A DNA stretch of 64,000 nt from Pseudotamlana haliotis. Lineage in GTDB: Bacteria > Bacteroidota > Bacteroidia > Flavobacteriales > Flavobacteriaceae. The position numbers and the translations under genes are program-made. The notes beneath the pieces were generated by a model. That model was given only the letters and a program-made list of their open reading frames with translations. It did no database searches and had not been told where the DNA came from. Positions 46,234-54,530 of this stretch are shown piece by piece; position 1 is the stretch's first letter, and every line of letters begins with the position of its first letter. The DNA lies in assembly GCF_008806375.1 (NCBI RefSeq), contig NZ_WAAT01000050.1:186001-250000 (forward strand). The letters run 5' to 3'.

Positions 46234-48789
46234 ATGAACGAAAAACTCACAAAAGTACCAACACAAACTTACTCTCAAGAGGAGGCCTTTCAGGAAGCTC
46301 TAAAATACTTCAAAAATGATGATTTAGCAGCTAGAGTTTGGTTAAACAAATACGCGCTTAAAGATTCTGATGGAAACATCTTCGAATTAACGCCTAATGA
46401 TATGCATAAGCGTATCGCTATAGAGATTGCAAGTGTGGAATCTAAATATCCAAATCCTTTATCTGAGTCTGAAGTTTTCGATTTAATCAAAGATTTTAAA
46501 TATATCGTGCCTCAAGGAAGTCCGATGGCGGGAATTGGTAATCCTTTTCAAATCGCGTCATTATCTAACTGTTTTGTAATTGGAAATGATGGTGAGTCTG
46601 ATTCTTATGGAGGAATCATGAAAATTGACCAAGAGCAAGTGCAATTGATGAAACGTCGTGGAGGTGTTGGTCATGATTTATCGCACATACGTCCCAAGGG
46701 TTCTGCTGTTAAGAATTCAGCATTAACGTCTACAGGAATAGTGCCTTTTATGGAGCGTTATTCAAATTCAACTAGAGAGGTTGCTCAAGATGGAAGACGT
46801 GGTGCTTTAATGCTATCGGTGTCTATTAATCATCCAGATTCAGAAGATTTTATCAATGCGAAGTTGGAGCAAGGTAAGGTGACTGGAGCGAATGTTTCTG
46901 TGAGAATTGATGATGAATTTATGAAGGCTGTAAAAGCTGGAAAAGAGTATACTCAGAAATATCCAATTTTTAGTGATAACCCAAAAGTAGCAAAGTCTAT
47001 TGACGCCAATGCCTTATGGAAGAAAATTGTACATAATGCATGGAAATCTGCTGAACCAGGTATTTTATTTTGGGATACCATTATTAATGAATCGGTTCCA
47101 GATTGTTACGCAGATTTAGGTTATAAAACGGTGTCTACAAACCCGTGTGGAGAAATCCCTTTATGTCCATACGATTCTTGTCGTTTATTAGCGATTAACT
47201 TGTTTTCTTATGTAGAAAATCCGTTTACTGATAAAGCAGAATTCAATTTTGACTTGTTTAAAAAACATGTCGCTGCTGCACAACGTATCATGGATGATAT
47301 TATTGATTTAGAACTTCTTAAAATCGACAATATCATTAAGAAGATTGATGATGACCCAGAACAGGATGAGGTAAAAAGAACAGAGAAAAACTTATGGTTG
47401 AATATTCAGCGCAAAGCGGAAGAAGGGCGTAGAACCGGAGTAGGTATTACTGCTGAAGGTGATATGTTAGCTGCTTTAGGTATTAAATATGGTAGTGAAG
47501 AAGGAAATGCTTTTTCATTAGAAGTGCACAAAACGATTGCTATTGAAGCTTACCGTGCTTCGGTGCATTTAGCTAAAGAACGTGGTGCTTTTGGTATTTT
47601 TGATGCTGAACGCGAAAAAAACAACCCGTTTATTCAACGTTTAAAAGAGGCTGATAGCAAGTTGTATTATGAAATGTTGGAATACGGCCGTAGAAATATT
47701 GCTTTATTAACCATTGCACCAACAGGAACAACCAGCTTAATGACACAGACTACTTCTGGAATTGAGCCTGTATTTATGCCGGTTTATAAAAGAAGAAGAA
47801 AAGTAAATCCTAATGATAAGGAAGTTCGCGTTGATTTTGTAGATGAGGTTGGTGATTCGTGGGAAGAATACGTGGTTTTTCATCACCGTTTTAAACAATG
47901 GATGGAAGTAAACGGTATTGATACTTCTGTGAATTATTCTCAAGAAGAAATTAACACCCTTATTAAAAAATCACCATACTATGGGGCGACTTCAAACGAT
48001 GTTGATTGGATGAGTAAAGTTAGTATGCAAGGTGCGATTCAAAAATGGGTAGATCACTCAATTAGTGTAACCATAAACTTGCCAAGTGATGTTTCTGAAG
48101 ATTTAGTTGGTGAATTATACTTAAAAGCTTGGGAAGTAGGATGTAAAGGAGTGACGGTTTATAGAGATGGTTCACGTTCTGGAGTTTTAATTTCTAACGA
48201 TGAAAAGAAAAAAGAAGAGACGGATGATAAATCAGCGGCCTTCCCAACAAAGCGTCCGCAATCATTAGAAGCAGATGTGGTTCGTTTCCAAAATAGTAAA
48301 GAAAAATGGATTGCTTTTATAGGTATTATTGATGGGAAACCTTATGAGGTGTTCACAGGTCTTGCTGATGATGAAGATGGGATTCTATTACCACGTTGGG
48401 TAAATAAAGGTGTTATTATTAAAAATCGAGGTGAAGATGGTGTAAGACGTTATGATTTTCAATACAAAAATACTAGAGGGTACAAAACCACAATTGAAGG
48501 GTTGTCACATAAATTTAACCCAGAATTTTGGAATTATGCGAAGCTAATTTCTAGTACTTTACGTCATGGAATGTCAATAGATAAAATTGTAGATTTAATT
48601 AATAGTTTACAATTAGATAGTGAATCTATCAACACTTGGAAAAACGGAGTGGTACGTGCTTTAAAACGTTATGTAGAAGACGGTACTAAGGCAAAAGGCC
48701 AACAATGTGATAACTGTAAGTCTGAAAACTTAATTTATCAAGAAGGCTGTTTAACATGTAAGGACTGTGGTTCTTCAAAGTGTGGGTAA
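46234..48789 (+). CDS. nrdJ: Adenosylcobalamin-dependent ribonucleotide reductase (class II)
   Basis: Makes deoxyribonucleotides using a radical generated from coenzyme B12, without oxygen and without a small subunit. The ten-stranded barrel core shows GGVGHDLSHIRPKG, STNPCGEIPL with C305 and the acidic partner of the active site, and APTGTTSLM. The C-terminus has two CxxC pairs (CDNC and CKDC, about 826-846) and a final SSKCG that probably recycles the active-site disulfide. The 851-residue length fits the B12-dependent subclass. A terminator follows. Confidence 0.93.
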   Translation: MNEKLTKVPTQTYSQEEAFQEALKYFKNDDLAARVWLNKYALKDSDGNIFELTPNDMHKRIAIEIASVESKYPNPLSESEVFDLIKDFKYIVPQGSPMAGIGNPFQIASLSNCFVIGNDGESDSYGGIMKIDQEQVQLMKRRGGVGHDLSHIRPKGSAVKNSALTSTGIVPFMERYSNSTREVAQDGRRGALMLSVSINHPDSEDFINAKLEQGKVTGANVSVRIDDEFMKAVKAGKEYTQKYPIFSDNPKVAKSIDANALWKKIVHNAWKSAEPGILFWDTIINESVPDCYADLGYKTVSTNPCGEIPLCPYDSCRLLAINLFSYVENPFTDKAEFNFDLFKKHVAAAQRIMDDIIDLELLKIDNIIKKIDDDPEQDEVKRTEKNLWLNIQRKAEEGRRTGVGITAEGDMLAALGIKYGSEEGNAFSLEVHKTIAIEAYRASVHLAKERGAFGIFDAEREKNNPFIQRLKEADSKLYYEMLEYGRRNIALLTIAPTGTTSLMTQTTSGIEPVFMPVYKRRRKVNPNDKEVRVDFVDEVGDSWEEYVVFHHRFKQWMEVNGIDTSVNYSQEEINTLIKKSPYYGATSNDVDWMSKVSMQGAIQKWVDHSISVTINLPSDVSEDLVGELYLKAWEVGCKGVTVYRDGSRSGVLISNDEKKKEETDDKSAAFPTKRPQSLEADVVRFQNSKEKWIAFIGIIDGKPYEVFTGLADDEDGILLPRWVNKGVIIKNRGEDGVRRYDFQYKNTRGYKTTIEGLSHKFNPEFWNYAKLISSTLRHGMSIDKIVDLINSLQLDSESINTWKNGVVRALKRYVEDGTKAKGQQCDNCKSENLIYQEGCLTCKDCGSSKCG

Positions 48790-48809
48790 TATATAAATGA
48801 TATATGAAG

Positions 48810-48839
48810 AAAAGGGAGGCTATTTTGGTCTCCCTTTTT
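48810..48839 (+). terminator. nrdJ terminator
   Basis: AAAAGGGAG pairs perfectly with CTCCCTTTT around an 11-nt loop and is followed by T. Confidence 0.82.
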
Positions 48840-48906
48840 GTTTTATAAAACCCAGGTGTATCTGAAAAATTAGTCTGCGATATATTTTAAACAAGGATTT
48901 CAAGCA

Positions 48907-48935
48907 TTGAAAATTCATAAATTATCGTATTTTTG
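48907..48935 (+). promoter_or_regulatory. Promoter of prfA
   Basis: TTG (48907-48909), an 18-nt spacer and TATTTTTG (48928-48935) form a near-consensus Bacteroidota promoter 22 nt before the start codon. Confidence 0.65.
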
Positions 48936-48956
48936 ACTTCCAATTAAAAAAGGCAG

Positions 48957-50033
48957 ATGTTAGAGAAATTACAAATTGTAAAGCAACGTTTTGATGAGGT
49001 GAGTGATTTAATCATTCAACCAGATATTATTTCAGATCAAAAACGTTATGTAGAGCTGAATAGAGAGTATAAAGATTTACGTATCCTAATGGATAAGCGT
49101 GAAGAATATATAGAGTGCACGAATAATTTAGCTGAAGCTGAAGAGATTATAGCTGATGGAAGTGATGCTGAAATGGTTGAAATGGCCAAGTTGCAATATG
49201 ATGAAGCTAAGGAAGGACTTGCACGATTAGAAGAAGAAATAAAAGTATTATTGATACCTAAAGACCCTGAAGATTCTAAAAATGCGGTTGTGGAATTACG
49301 TGCTGGAACCGGTGGTGATGAAGCAAGTATTTTTGCAGGTGATTTGTTTAGAATGTACACGAAGTACTGTGAAGGTAGAGGTTGGAAAGTTGATACTGTA
49401 GATTTTAGTGAAGGGACTAATGGTGGATTTAAAGAAATTCAGTTTGAGGTTAGTGGAGAGGATGTTTACGGAACTTTAAAATTTGAAGCTGGTGTACACC
49501 GTGTACAACGTGTGCCACAAACCGAAACTCAAGGGCGTGTACATACCAGTGCAGCGACTGTAATGGTGTTCCCTGAGGCTGAAGAGTTTGATGTAGAAAT
49601 TAACCCTAAAGATGTTCGTATTGATTATTTCTGTTCATCAGGACCAGGAGGTCAGTCGGTAAACACCACGTATTCTGCGGTGCGTTTAACTCACGTACCT
49701 ACAGGTTTAGTAGCGCAATGTCAAGATCAAAAATCTCAGCATAAAAATAAAGAGAAAGCCTTTAAAGTATTACGTTCGCGTTTGTACGATTTAGAGTTAG
49801 CCAAAAAGATGGAAGAAGATGCGGCTTTACGTGGTACCATGGTAACTAGTGGAGATAGAAGTGCTAAGATTAGAACTTATAACTATTCTCAAGGTCGTGT
49901 AACAGATCATAGAATTGGTTTAACACTTTACGATTTATCAAACATTGTGAATGGTGATATCCAAAAAATTATTGATGAGTTGCAATTAGCTGAAAACACT
50001 GAAAAGTTAAAAGCTAGTAACGATCAAATCTAG
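48957..50033 (+). CDS. prfA: Peptide chain release factor 1
   Basis: Releases finished proteins at UAA and UAG codons. The catalytic GGQ sits in [19 protein letters not shown], followed by the [20 protein letters not shown]-type region upstream and a helical N-domain. The 358-residue length is that of RF1 (RF2 genes carry a programmed frameshift and are slightly longer). It has its own promoter and is followed by pyrF after 51 nt, probably in one transcript. Confidence 0.94.
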   Translation: MLEKLQIVKQRFDEVSDLIIQPDIISDQKRYVELNREYKDLRILMDKREEYIECTNNLAEAEEIIADGSDAEMVEMAKLQYDEAKEGLARLEEEIKVLLIPKDPEDSKNAVVELRAGTGGDEASIFAGDLFRMYTKYCEGRGWKVDTVDFSEGTNGGFKEIQFEVSGEDVYGTLKFEAGVHRVQRVPQTETQGRVHTSAATVMVFPEAEEFDVEINPKDVRIDYFCSSGPGGQSVNTTYSAVRLTHVPTGLVAQCQDQKSQHKNKEKAFKVLRSRLYDLELAKKMEEDAALRGTMVTSGDRSAKIRTYNYSQGRVTDHRIGLTLYDLSNIVNGDIQKIIDELQLAENTEKLKASNDQI

Positions 50034-50084
50034 TATTACTAGAAACACTGCGAAACTTCGTAAAATAGTTATTCAATACATACA

Positions 50085-50909
50085 ATGACAACAAATCAGC
50101 TTGTAGAAGAAATCAAGAAAAAGAAATCCTTTCTATGTATCGGATTGGATGTTGATTTAAATAAAATTCCGAAACATCTTTTAAAAGAGGAGGACCCTAT
50201 TTTTGCATTTAACAAAGCGATTATAGATGCGACACACCATTTATGTGTGGCCTATAAGCCAAATACGGCCTTTTACGAGGCTTATGGTTTAAAAGGATGG
50301 CAAGCTTTAGAGAAGACTATTAATTATCTCAACGAAAATCATCCCGAAATTTTCACGATTGCTGATGCAAAACGTGGTGATATAGGAAATACAAGTACGA
50401 TGTATGCTAAAGCCTTTTTTGAAGATTTGGCATTCGATTCAGTGACTGTGGCGCCATATATGGGAAAAGATTCTGTAGAACCTTTTTTAGCTTTTGAAAA
50501 TAAACACACCATACTTTTAGCTTTAACGTCTAATCAAGGGGCTTTCGATTTTCAAACGAAAACCATAGAGGGTAAAGAAGTTTATAAGCAGGTGTTGGAG
50601 ACTTCAAAAACTTGGACCAATTCTGAAAACTTAATGTATGTGGTTGGAGCCACAAAAGCAGAATATTTAGCTGACATTAGAAAGATCATTCCAAATAGGT
50701 TTTTATTAGTACCTGGAGTAGGCGCTCAAGGCGGAAACTTACAAGATGTTTGTAAATACGGAATGAATGAATCTGTTGGCTTATTAATCAATTCTTCGCG
50801 AGGTATTATTTACGCGTCTACGGATGCTACTTTCGCTCAGGAGGCGGCTCAAAAGGCAGAAAAGCTTCAACAAGAAATGGCTGAGGTTTTAAATGCAGCA
50901 TCATTATAA
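50085..50909 (+). CDS. pyrF: Orotidine 5'-phosphate decarboxylase
   Basis: Last step of UMP synthesis. The N-terminus has [14 protein letters not shown]. The catalytic DxKxxD-like element appears as [12 protein letters not shown], and the phosphate-binding end as [10 protein letters not shown]...[10 protein letters not shown]. The 274 residues and these motifs place it in the longer, type 2 (mycobacterial-like) class. The following gene starts 9 nt after the stop. Confidence 0.94.
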   Translation: MTTNQLVEEIKKKKSFLCIGLDVDLNKIPKHLLKEEDPIFAFNKAIIDATHHLCVAYKPNTAFYEAYGLKGWQALEKTINYLNENHPEIFTIADAKRGDIGNTSTMYAKAFFEDLAFDSVTVAPYMGKDSVEPFLAFENKHTILLALTSNQGAFDFQTKTIEGKEVYKQVLETSKTWTNSENLMYVVGATKAEYLADIRKIIPNRFLLVPGVGAQGGNLQDVCKYGMNESVGLLINSSRGIIYASTDATFAQEAAQKAEKLQQEMAEVLNAASL

Positions 50910-50918
50910 AATGATGTC

Positions 50919-51725
50919 ATGCAAATTATAGATCAACTTCAACGTGTCATTCAACTAGAAAAAACGCCAAAACGCATTGTGTCTTTAGTGCCAAGTCAAA
51001 CCGAATTGCTTTGTGATTTAGGTTTGAAGGATGCTTTAGTAGGGGTAACTAAGTTTTGCGTGCACCCAAGTACAATAAGAAAGGAAGTTAAAGTTGTTGG
51101 TGGAACAAAGCAAGCTTATATAGATAAAATAAAGGCGCTTAAGCCAGATGTCATTCTGTGTAATAAGGAAGAGAATACTAAAGAGCTTGTGGAAGCCTGC
51201 GCTTTAGTTTGCTCGGTGCATGTTTCTGATATTTATAATTTAGAAGACAGTTTAGAACTTATAAAGCAGTATGGCGAAATGTTTTCTTGTTCTGAAACGG
51301 CGTCATTTATCATTGAAAAAATTTCAAGTGAATTTGAAAATTTTCAAGATTTTATAAGGCCTGAGCTCATAATAAAAGTGGCTTATTTTATTTGGAAAAA
51401 GCCATGGATGGTTGCAGCCAATAATACCTTAATAAATTATTTACTAGAAGTGAATAAATTTGAAAATGTGTTTGGGCACAAAGACAGATATCCAGAAATA
51501 GAGTTTTCAAGTTCTGGAATTATTGCAAATGCAGATTTAATTTTGTTATCTTCTGAACCTTTCCCTTTTAAAGAAACTCATAAAAAGGAGGTACAAGAAA
51601 TTTTCACCAAAGCTACAATAGAGCTTGTAGATGGCGAAATGTTCTCCTGGTATGGTTCAAGACTTATGATGGCGTTTCAGTATTTTAAAACGCTCCGTTT
51701 AAATCTTCAGAGTATTCCACTTTAG
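50919..51725 (+). CDS. BtuF-like helical-backbone metal/cobalamin-binding protein without signal peptide
   Basis: Resembles ABC-transporter binding proteins of the TroA/BtuF class: RIVSLVPSQTELLCDLGL, VVGGTKQAYIDKIKALKPDVIL and a late GSRLMMAF segment. It lacks any signal peptide or lipobox, since the Met is followed by IIDQLQRVIQL, so it appears cytosolic. No permease or ATPase gene is adjacent. It follows pyrF by 9 nt, probably in the prfA-pyrF transcript. Binding of a corrinoid is plausible given NrdJ and IcmF nearby, but iron-siderophore or another ligand is equally possible. Confidence 0.78.
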   Translation: MQIIDQLQRVIQLEKTPKRIVSLVPSQTELLCDLGLKDALVGVTKFCVHPSTIRKEVKVVGGTKQAYIDKIKALKPDVILCNKEENTKELVEACALVCSVHVSDIYNLEDSLELIKQYGEMFSCSETASFIIEKISSEFENFQDFIRPELIIKVAYFIWKKPWMVAANNTLINYLLEVNKFENVFGHKDRYPEIEFSSSGIIANADLILLSSEPFPFKETHKKEVQEIFTKATIELVDGEMFSWYGSRLMMAFQYFKTLRLNLQSIPL

Positions 51726-51831
51726 TAGTGTCTTCTACAAAGTTTGCAATTCTATTTTCTAATTGTTTTAAGCTGATTAATTTGTTCAAATTAGGCTTAA
51801 TTTTTCCTACGCGACAAAAATGAGGGTTCAT
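51685..51831 (-). CDS. Possible small protein (48 aa) overlapping the BtuF-like gene end
   Basis: A minus-strand frame of 48 codons begins MNPHFCRVGKIKPNLN and runs through a helical stretch (LKQLENRIANFVEDTTK) to end inside the 3' end of the convergent gene, overlapping 41 nt. A TATTTTG box lies 20-30 nt upstream. It lies in line with two other small minus-strand genes. Codon use looks coding, but length and overlap leave real doubt. Confidence 0.4.
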   Translation of the reverse strand: MNPHFCRVGKIKPNLNKLISLKQLENRIANFVEDTTKVEYSEDLNGAF

Positions 51832-51917
51832 AACGTTTATTTTTTAAGTTTATACAAAATACGTGAAAATGACTGATTTAGATGTTTTTAAATAGTTAAT
51901 AAATGGATAAAATAAAA

Positions 51918-52115
51918 TTATATCCTACAGTAGCTCAGTTGATTCGTACTTAAATAATTTAAGCGGTTTAATTCATTAAGTAGTTTGATGGCTTTGAATT
52001 CTAAAATATCACTCAAGGCAGCATCTATTTGACTAAAATTATAAGCCTGCTCCATGAGTTTTTTGTATTTACGGATTAGTAAATTTTGCTGTGATTTTAT
52101 ATATGAGGTATTCAT
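51918..52115 (-). CDS. Small helical protein, tandem paralogue 1 (65 aa)
   Basis: Soluble, mostly helical 65-residue protein with no signal peptide. It shares with the next gene the core YKxLxEQAYNFxQxDxALSDIxE followed by AIKLLNxLNRLxYL, about half of its residues. The pattern (YKxLxEEAxxLSxxxxxxSD...A..I...I..L) recalls the small flavobacterial Lacal_2735-type family, but I cannot confirm membership. Its leader carries a hairpin (52144-52169: GGCG/CGCC core with an ATAC/GTAT lower stem). Function unknown. Confidence 0.65.
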   Translation of the reverse strand: MNTSYIKSQQNLLIRKYKKLMEQAYNFSQIDAALSDILEFKAIKLLNELNRLNYLSTNQLSYCRI

Positions 52116-52203
52116 AATGTTAAATTATTATTTACAAATTAATATACTGGCGAATTTAACGCCTAGTATGTTTTAAAGTAGTTAAATAAATGGTAAAAAA
52201 ATA

Positions 52204-52401
52204 TTAGATGATAGACTGCTTCTGTTCTCGGTATAAATATTTTAACCTGTTTAGCTTGTTTAGCAGTTTAATCGCGCGATATTCCGAAATATCACTTAAT
52301 GCAGAATCTGTTTGTCGGAAATTATACGCCTGCTCAACAAGAGATTTATAATCTCTGTAGAGTTTATCCTGTTGAAGTTTTATGGCGTCAAATCGATTCA
52401 T
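52204..52401 (-). CDS. Small helical protein, tandem paralogue 2 (65 aa)
   Basis: Paralogue of the 51918-52115 gene, same length and strand, 88 nt upstream of it. It begins MNRFDAIKLQQDKLYRDYK and has the same core (SLVEQAYNFRQTDSALSDI, then EYRAIKLLNKLNRLKYL). Both look like a helical hairpin with a conserved SD pair at the turn. The pair looks like an old local duplication. A MITE-like element starts 90 nt beyond its start codon. Confidence 0.65.
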   Translation of the reverse strand: MNRFDAIKLQQDKLYRDYKSLVEQAYNFRQTDSALSDISEYRAIKLLNKLNRLKYLYREQKQSII

Positions 52402-52491
52402 TGTTGTGTATTGATTAACAAGTAGTTAAATATACATTTTTTTTGTTTAAAATGTAAATGAGATGAAGAAAAATTTATTTTTTTTAACTAG

Positions 52492-52583
52492 TACCAATTA
52501 TGATTTAAAAGGCACCCTAAATAATTTGGAATATGAGTTTAATAGAAACAAATTATAGGGCTCATTTTAGGTTATAATTGGTA
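52492..52583. mobile_element. Short MITE-like element (92 bp), relative of the 162-bp family
   Basis: The ends are imperfect inverted repeats (TACCAATTATGATTTAAAA against TACCAATTATAACCTAAAA read inward from the right). The right-hand 40 bp align with the right end of the 162-bp copies (AGAAACAAATTATA...CATTTTAGGTTA, then TTGGTA), so it looks like an internally shortened relative. Non-coding. Confidence 0.65.
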
Positions 52584-52604
52584 AAAAATATTAATGCATA
52601 AAAA

Positions 52605-52735
52605 GAGGCTGTCTAAAAAGTAAGTTTACCGTCAACCTGAATTCATTTCAGGTTCTCATAATGATTGATTTTCAATATGATGAGATTCTGAAATAAATTC
52701 AGAATGACGAATTTTAACACTTTTTAGACAGCCTC
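52605..52735. mobile_element. MITE with perfect 17-bp ends and nested inverted repeat (131 bp)
   Basis: GAGGCTGTCTAAAAAGT (52605-52621) and its exact complement (52719-52735) bound the element. The ends resemble those of IS1182-like elements (gaggctgtct...), so it may be mobilised by such a transposase. Inside, 52630-52659 and 52680-52709 form a second, imperfect 30-bp inverted repeat, with each arm itself a small hairpin (CCTGAA/TTCAGG and TTCTGAA/TTCAGAA). No coding capacity. Located just downstream of the DUF4197 gene, for which it may act as a terminator. Confidence 0.8.
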
Positions 52736-52759
52736 CTTAAAATATTAGCAGCTATATTT

Positions 52760-53494
52760 TTAGTCTTGTAAAGCAAAAACTTGTTTTAACAAATCGGTTG
52801 TTCTAGAGCTGTATTGTGTTCTTATTTCTTTTTCTTCCACTTCAATCATGGTGTAAACGCCTTTTAAGGCTTCACCGGTCACATAGTCGGTTAGATCAGG
52901 GTTAACATCATCTGTAAATGGAATACTGTTGTATTTTGTTATTAAATTTGACCAAACTTTGTCTGCACCAACTTTACTAAATGAATTTTTAATAACTGGA
53001 TTAAACTTGCTGTAAAGTGAGCTTTCAGTTTTTGACTCTAAATATTGTGTAGCGGCATTATCACTTCCTGTTAGTATGCTTTTAGCGTCGTTAAATGTAA
53101 TGTCTTTCACAGCATCTACAAAAATAGGAGTAGCTTCCTTAACAGCATCTTCAGCGGCTCGGTTTAATGCTTTTAAGCCTTCATCGGCTAAACTTCCTAA
53201 TCCTATTTTTCTTAGACCATCATCGACTTTCTGTAATTCTGGTGGTAAAAGTATTTTCACCATACTATTACCATAAAAACCATCAGTCTGCGTGAGTTTA
53301 GAAACTTGCTTTTCTATCCCTAAGTCTAAGGCTTGTCTTAATCCAGCGGCGATATCGGCGTTTCCAATGGCATTTATTCCAGTAGACCCTGTTTGTGTTT
53401 GAGTGGTCTGTGGTATTTGATTTGCAACATGTTGTAATTCCGCGCAAGCGCTAAGGTTAAATAATAAGGTAAGAGCTATTAATTTACGTATCAT
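52760..53494 (-). CDS. DUF4197 lipoprotein
   Basis: Periplasmic lipoprotein of 244 residues with leader MIRKLIALTLLFNLSAC and lipidation at C17. The rest is a helical DUF4197 domain: IAAGLRQALDLGIEKQVSKL, a Gly-containing FYGN, LPPELQKV, and a late PDLTDYVTGEALKGVYTMI. Function is unknown in the family. It lies 34 nt downstream of purU on the same strand. Two MITE-like elements lie beyond its stop. Confidence 0.87.
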   Translation of the reverse strand: MIRKLIALTLLFNLSACAELQHVANQIPQTTQTQTGSTGINAIGNADIAAGLRQALDLGIEKQVSKLTQTDGFYGNSMVKILLPPELQKVDDGLRKIGLGSLADEGLKALNRAAEDAVKEATPIFVDAVKDITFNDAKSILTGSDNAATQYLESKTESSLYSKFNPVIKNSFSKVGADKVWSNLITKYNSIPFTDDVNPDLTDYVTGEALKGVYTMIEVEEKEIRTQYSSRTTDLLKQVFALQD

Positions 53495-53528
53495 GGGGTC
53501 TTTTAATTTTAAGAGATTATTTTATTAA

Positions 53529-54383
53529 TTAGGTAAAAATGACTGTTTTGTTGTTATAAACCATAACTTTTCTGTTCGCATGCAGTTTCACGGCGTTAGC
53601 CAAAACGACTTTTTCTAAATCACGGCCTTTCGCGATTAAATCGGAAATAGCATGCGTATGGCTCACACGAGTAACATCTTGTTCAATTATTGGACCTGCA
53701 TCGAGTTCTTCAGTGACATAATGACTGGTAGCTCCTATAATTTTAACGCCGCGCTTATAGGCTGAATGGTAGGGTTTTGCACCCACGAAAGCTGGTAAAA
53801 AGGAATGGTGAATATTAATGATTTTGTTAGGGTACTTGCTTATCATGTTATCTGAAATGATTTGCATGTAGCGCGCAAGCACAATAAAGTCCACTTTATG
53901 CGCCTCTAACAACTCCAATTGTTTGTTTTCAGCTTCTTTTTTGGTGTCTTTCGTTACAGGAATATGATAAAAGGGAATGTTGAAGTTTTTGGCGATATGT
54001 TCTAAATCACGGTGATTACTTATTATAAACGGAATTTCTAAATTCAATTCCCCGGAGTTATACCGTCCTAATAAGTCGTATAAACAATGGTCGTATTTTG
54101 AAATAAACAGTGCCATTTTAGGCTTCTTTTCTGAAGAATAAATACGCCACTTCATTTTGAAAGTTTCCGCTAATTCTGTTTTGAAACAAGCTTTAAAATC
54201 GGTTGTAATAAACGATTCCGCCTCAAATTCACTTTCCAAACGCATAAAAAAGATGTCTTGTTCGCGATCAACATATTGATCGATATAAACAATATTCCCA
54301 CCTTTGTTCGCGATAAAATTTGTAATAGAAGCAATAATGTTTGGTTTGTCCTTACAATGTATGAGTATGGTTATTTTTGTCAT
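53529..54383 (-). CDS. purU: Formyltetrahydrofolate deformylase
   Basis: Hydrolyses 10-formyl-THF to formate and THF, balancing one-carbon pools for purine synthesis. An N-terminal ACT domain (about 1-75, ITILIHCKDKPNIIASITNF) is followed by the formyltransferase-like catalytic domain with NIHHSFLPAFVGAKPY and ATSHYVTEELDAGPII, which holds the catalytic Asn/His/Asp set. The start is the ATG at 54383 (284 residues, MTKITIL), as in homologues; a TTG 9 codons upstream is in frame but unlikely. Probably co-transcribed with the DUF4197 gene. Confidence 0.93.
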   Translation of the reverse strand: MTKITILIHCKDKPNIIASITNFIANKGGNIVYIDQYVDREQDIFFMRLESEFEAESFITTDFKACFKTELAETFKMKWRIYSSEKKPKMALFISKYDHCLYDLLGRYNSGELNLEIPFIISNHRDLEHIAKNFNIPFYHIPVTKDTKKEAENKQLELLEAHKVDFIVLARYMQIISDNMISKYPNKIINIHHSFLPAFVGAKPYHSAYKRGVKIIGATSHYVTEELDAGPIIEQDVTRVSHTHAISDLIAKGRDLEKVVLANAVKLHANRKVMVYNNKTVIFT

Positions 54384-54474
54384 TTGAATTTTAAGCTTTA
54401 ATACGTTCAAAATTAGCTTAAAAAAATAAAAGACTAAACTTAGAATCTAGTTTTAGATAATATCAAGTAAATGG

Positions 54475-54503
54475 TTGGATTTTTTGATTATTTCGTAAAT
54501 TGC
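54475..54503 (+). promoter_or_regulatory. Probable icmF promoter
   Basis: TTG (54475-54477), an 18-nt spacer and TAAATTGC (54496-54503), one base short of TAnnTTTG, lie 28 nt before the icmF start codon. Confidence 0.45.
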
Positions 54504-54530
54504 CGGACTTAATTAAGAGAATCTTTACGA

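Noticed and set aside
54411-54530. Cobalamin riboswitch before icmF
   Set aside because: The gap is too short and holds only a promoter-like sequence.
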